64,000 nucleotides of DNA from the NCBI RefSeq assembly GCF_000931445.1, contig NZ_CP010849.1, forward strand, positions 3,286,001 to 3,350,000, given 5' to 3'. Below the pieces are notes generated by a model. The model was not told where the DNA came from, made no database searches, and was given only the letters and a program-made list of their open reading frames with translations. How positions within the stretch are numbered: position 1 is the stretch's first letter; each line of letters opens with the position of its first letter. Shown piece by piece: positions 61,136 to 64,000 of this stretch. The DNA is from Streptomyces cyaneogriseus subsp. noncyanogenus (GTDB lineage: Bacteria; Actinomycetota; Actinomycetes; Streptomycetales; Streptomycetaceae). The position numbers and the translations under genes were made by a program.

Positions 61136-62815
61136 ATGCAAACCCCCACATATCTGGCAGCCGAGCTACGGCTCCCCACCAACTGGCTCGACTACACGAT
61201 CCTCGGGATCTACTTCGTCGTCGTCCTCGGCATCGGATTCGCCGCCCGCCGCTCGGTCAAGACCAGCCTCGACTTCTTCCTGTCCGGCCGCTCCCTGCCG
61301 GCCTGGGTCACCGGTCTCGCCTTCGTCGCCGCCAACCTGGGCGCCACCGAGATCCTGGGCATGGCCGCCAACAGCGCGCAGTACGGCGTCTACACCACGC
61401 ACTGGTACTGGATCGGCGCCATCCCCGCCATGGTCTTCCTGGGCCTGGTGATGATGCCCTTCTACTACGGCAGCAAGGTCCGCTCGGTCCCCGAGTTCCT
61501 CCTGCTCCGCTTCGACCGGGCGGCGCACCTGCTCAGTTCCATCCTGTTCGCCTTCGCCGCCATCCTGATCGCGGGCGTCAACCTGTACGCCCTGTCGATC
61601 GTCGTGGAGGCGCTGCTGGGCTGGCCGGACTGGGTGGCCATCGTGGTCGCCGGCGCGTTCGTCCTCGGTTACATCACGCTCGGCGGCCTGTCCTCGGCGA
61701 TCTACAACGAGGTCCTGCAGTTCTTCGTGATCCTCGCCGCGCTCATCCCGATCACCGTGCTCGGCCTGAGGAAGGCCGGCGGCTGGGACGGCCTGTCCGA
61801 CACCCTCACCGCACGGCACGGCGGGGACTTCATGACCTCCTGGGGCGGCACCGGCATCGGCAGCGACAACCCGCTGGGCGCCAACTGGCTGACCATCGTC
61901 CTCGGCCTCGGCTTCGTCCTCTCCTTCGGCTACTGGACGACCAACTTCGCCGAGGTGCAGCGCGCCCTGTCCGCCAAGAACCTCTCCGCCGCGCAGCGCA
62001 CCCCGCTCATCGCCGCCTTCCCGAAGATCTTCATCGTCTTCGCGGTGATGATCCCGGGCCTGGTCGCCGCCGCGCTGGTCCCGGACATCGGCAAGCCCGG
62101 CTCCGACCTCCAGTACAACGACGCCATCCCGTACCTGATGGAGGCGCTGCTGCCCAACGGTGTGCTCGGCATCGCGGTCACCGGCCTGATGGCCGCGTTC
62201 ATGGCGGGCATGGCGGCGAACGTGTCGTCCTTCAACACCGTCTTCACCGCCGACATCTGGGCGAAGTACGTGGTGAAGGGCCGCCCCGACGAGTACTACG
62301 TCAGGTTCGGCCGTCTGATCACGGCGATCGGCGTGCTCGCGTCCATCGGCACGGCGTTCCTGGCCAAGTCCTTCTCGAACATCATGGCCTACCTCCAGAC
62401 CCTGTTCTCCTTCTTCAACGTGCCGATGTTCGTGGTCTTCATCATCGGCATGTTCTGGAAGCGCGCGTCGAAGAAGTCCGGCTTCTGGGGCCTGGTCGCG
62501 GGCACCACCGCGGCGATGGTGAACTACTTCGTCATCTACAAGCAGGGCATCATCGACATCCCCTCCGACCAGGGCGCCAACTTCGTCTCCGCGATCGCCG
62601 GCTTCCTCGCCGGAGCGGTGGTCATGGTGGCGGTGTCCCTGTTCACCGAGCCCAAGCCGGCCGCCGAGCTCCAGGGCCTGGTCTACGGCACCACGTCCCC
62701 CGGCATGTCCGAGCCGCCCGCCCAGGGCGACGACGCCTGGTACCGCAAGCCTGCCCTGCTGGGCTGGGGCGCGGTGATCCTGGCCGCCGCCTGCTACATC
62801 CCGTTCTCGTTCTGA
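61136..62815 (+). CDS. sodium:solute symporter (SSS family), probable galactose carrier
   Basis: 559 residues with about 13-14 membrane helices. NWLDYTILGIYFVVVLGIGF starts helix 1, GLAFVAANLGATEILGMAAN is the conserved helix-2 motif, and SKVRSVPEFLLLRFDRAAHL the helix 3-4 loop. It lacks a kinase extension, the usual form for sugar or solute uptake. Divergent placement from galTEK and a shared control region suggest that it imports galactose; that is inference. A small membrane protein gene follows after 21 bp. Confidence 0.88.
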   Translation: MQTPTYLAAELRLPTNWLDYTILGIYFVVVLGIGFAARRSVKTSLDFFLSGRSLPAWVTGLAFVAANLGATEILGMAANSAQYGVYTTHWYWIGAIPAMVFLGLVMMPFYYGSKVRSVPEFLLLRFDRAAHLLSSILFAFAAILIAGVNLYALSIVVEALLGWPDWVAIVVAGAFVLGYITLGGLSSAIYNEVLQFFVILAALIPITVLGLRKAGGWDGLSDTLTARHGGDFMTSWGGTGIGSDNPLGANWLTIVLGLGFVLSFGYWTTNFAEVQRALSAKNLSAAQRTPLIAAFPKIFIVFAVMIPGLVAAALVPDIGKPGSDLQYNDAIPYLMEALLPNGVLGIAVTGLMAAFMAGMAANVSSFNTVFTADIWAKYVVKGRPDEYYVRFGRLITAIGVLASIGTAFLAKSFSNIMAYLQTLFSFFNVPMFVVFIIGMFWKRASKKSGFWGLVAGTTAAMVNYFVIYKQGIIDIPSDQGANFVSAIAGFLAGAVVMVAVSLFTEPKPAAELQGLVYGTTSPGMSEPPAQGDDAWYRKPALLGWGAVILAAACYIPFSF

Positions 62816-62836
62816 TCGCGGGAGGATGGAGAGACC

Positions 62837-63136
62837 ATGTCCGAGTTCTACTCCGAGAAGGACGTCCAGCGGGAGGTCTCCGAACTGGAGACCAAGTCCG
62901 CGACCGCCGCACGGCTGTTCGACATCCGGCGCATCATCGGGGGCCTGTTCGTCGTCTACGGCGTCATCGTCACGATCGCCGGCATCACGGCGTCCGACGC
63001 CGACATCGACAAGGCCGAGGGCGTGAACATCAACCTGTGGACCGGCCTGGGGATGCTGCTGCTGGGCCTCTTCTTCCTGACCTGGCTCAAACTCCGCCCC
63101 ACGGCTCCGCCGCCGCCGGACGAGTCACCGGAGTAA
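62837..63136 (+). CDS. small membrane protein, probable symporter partner
   Basis: 99 residues with GGGAGGATGGAGAG upstream. Two membrane helices (about 33-52, GGLFVVYGVIVTIAGITA, and about 67-87, LWTGLGMLLLGLFFLTWL) face a short acidic N-terminal helix and a Pro-rich C-tail. It lies 21 bp after the symporter gene and is presumably co-transcribed. Its role is unknown; small two-helix proteins often accompany SSS carriers in actinobacteria. Confidence 0.8.
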   Translation: MSEFYSEKDVQREVSELETKSATAARLFDIRRIIGGLFVVYGVIVTIAGITASDADIDKAEGVNINLWTGLGMLLLGLFFLTWLKLRPTAPPPPDESPE

Positions 63137-63450
63137 GACCCCCGGCCTTCACCCGGCGCGGGCGGCCATGAGGGGGGACGTACCCGCAGCCGCCCGCGGC
63201 GGGAAGGGCCGTGCCGGGGGGTGTCCGCCCGCAGCGGTTCGCGCGTCAACACCGGTCGAGCCGGTACCCCACCGATTCCGCGCCGTTCCGAGGACGGACA
63301 CCCCCCGGCACGGCCCGACCAACCCCCGCCGAACAGGCGCTACACGAACCCCCACCGTGGGACACAGGCGCCGCAGGCGTAAGGGCGCCCCCCCACCGAG
63401 CCGCACAGGCGCCGCAGGCAAAACCGCACCCCCCACCGCCCCGCCCGCCG
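63137..63450. other. intergenic region with inverted repeat
   Basis: 314 bp between convergent genes, holding the long inverted repeat at 63206-63316 and GCCGCAGGC-containing short repeats at about 63368-63420 (ACAGGCGCCGCAGGC twice). No gene is supported. Confidence 0.5.
63206..63316. repeat. 22-bp inverted repeat with 67-bp interior
   Basis: The first arm (63206-63227, beginning GGGCCGTGCCGGGGGGTGTC) is exactly the reverse complement of 63295-63316. The 67-nt interior contains ACCGGTCGAGCCGGT, a smaller hairpin. It could be a large terminator between convergent genes or a MITE-like element. No target-site duplication was seen. Confidence 0.65.
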
Positions 63451-64000
63451 CTACTTCTCCCCCCGCCCCACCGCCCCCGCCCGGTCCAGCAACCCCGTGC
63501 GGGCGGCCAGCGCCGCGGCCTCCAGTCGTGAGCCGACGCCCAGCTTCATCAGTACCCGCTGGACATGCGTCCGCGCCGTGGACGGTGCGATGCCCATGCC
63601 CGCCGCGATGAACCGCGTGTCCTCCCCCTCGGCGACCCTCACCAGGACCTCGACCTCCCGCGGCGTCAGCATCTGCAACAGCCGCTGGGCCTCGTCGTCC
63701 GGCTGCGCCACCGGATTCAGCAGCTCACTGAAGGCCCCCTGGAGCAGCAGCGGCGCCACCGCCGCCTCCCCCGCCCGCGCTTTCATGATCGCCCGCTCCA
63801 CGCCCTCGATGCGCTCGTCGTGCCGCACGTACCCCGAGGCCCCGGCCGCGAAGGCCGCCGCGATCCCGCGGGGGCTGGGCACCGGCCCCAGCACGACCAC
63901 CGCCACCTGGGGACGCTCCCGCTTGACCTTCACCACCGGGTCGAACACCCCCGGCTCGGCCGGCGCCGCCGTCCCCAGCAGACAGACCTCGGGCGCCCGG
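63451..64000 (-). CDS. LuxR-type response regulator (5' end outside window)
   Basis: About 183 C-terminal residues are visible and the frame stays open through the right edge. Visible are the late receiver part (APEVCLLG, VAVVVLG, AFAAGASGYVRHD) and a complete LuxR HTH (about the last 65 residues: MLTPREVEVLVRVAEGEDTR, then GIAPSTARTHVQRVLMKLGV). It resembles the orphan regulator at 56205, with the same HTH style. The phospho-acceptor and partner kinase are not visible. Confidence 0.85.
   Translation of the reverse strand, partial: RAPEVCLLGTAAPAEPGVFDPVVKVKRERPQVAVVVLGPVPSPRGIAAAFAAGASGYVRHDERIEGVERAIMKARAGEAAVAPLLLQGAFSELLNPVAQPDDEAQRLLQMLTPREVEVLVRVAEGEDTRFIAAGMGIAPSTARTHVQRVLMKLGVGSRLEAAALAARTGLLDRAGAVGRGEK

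Overview
The window is high-GC actinobacterial chromosome, almost certainly Streptomyces. Codon third positions are strongly G/C, GTG and TTG starts are frequent, and the tRNA-Leu(UAA) gene bldA, a developmental regulator of this genus, lies at the left end. The gene order (pobA-bldA, eno, two rpf genes, mazG, mfd, glmU-prsA-rplY-pth, ppc, tam/tamR, galT-galE-galK) matches what I remember of the S. coelicolor core chromosome around SCO3084-SCO3142. That comparison is from memory, not from a search.

Layout. 0-13 kb: start of pobA, bldA, a MacB/LolD-type ABC exporter pair, a cyclopropane-fatty-acid synthase, NADH dehydrogenase ndh with candidate Rex operators, a membrane SpoIIE-type phosphatase, and a minus-strand group eno / FtsB-DivIC-like protein / DUF501 protein / Ppx-GppA phosphatase. 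13-26 kb: two resuscitation-promoting-factor (cell-wall hydrolase) genes, the first with a c-di-AMP (ydaO-type) riboswitch leader, a P450, mazG, a SurA-like lipoprotein, a Ser/Thr kinase with a membrane partner, an HTH plus N6-methylase-like protein, a duplicated-domain secreted protein, an HNH nuclease lipoprotein and a small MT0933-like antitoxin. 26-36 kb: mfd, a second ABC exporter pair paralogous to the first, an MFS exporter and a FilP-like coiled-coil protein.

36.5-42 kb is the accessory and most interesting part, a compact polymorphic toxin/immunity locus. It holds an Imm35-like / deaminase / SUKH-4 fusion, a WHH-nuclease / SUKH fusion, and a YwqJ-like deaminase followed by two SUKH-3 immunity copies, one truncated. 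Inside it the assembly is damaged. Two exact copies of the 42-nt loxP-containing 454 Titanium paired-end linker are embedded in the SUKH-3 gene. They flank 48 bp copied in inverted orientation from the neighbouring histidine-kinase gene and are followed by a 93-bp duplication. Removing 225 bp restores an ordinary 164-residue SUKH-3 protein. The loxP sites are therefore a sequencing/assembly artefact, not biology or engineering.

42-64 kb: a histidine kinase, an HTH protein of unknown role, tRNA-Gln(UUG), glmU-prsA-rplY-pth, a sortase-anchored surface protein, ppc, an acyl desaturase with a downstream TetR regulator and a CCGTA-type operator, the divergent tam/tamR pair with a palindromic operator, an orphan response regulator, the Leloir galactose operon galT-galE-galK divergent from a sodium:solute symporter, and the 3' part of a second orphan response regulator.

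Most genes are ordinary housekeeping or envelope functions. Recurring themes are cell-wall remodelling, redox control and envelope export. No CRISPR array, insertion sequence, rRNA or prophage was seen.
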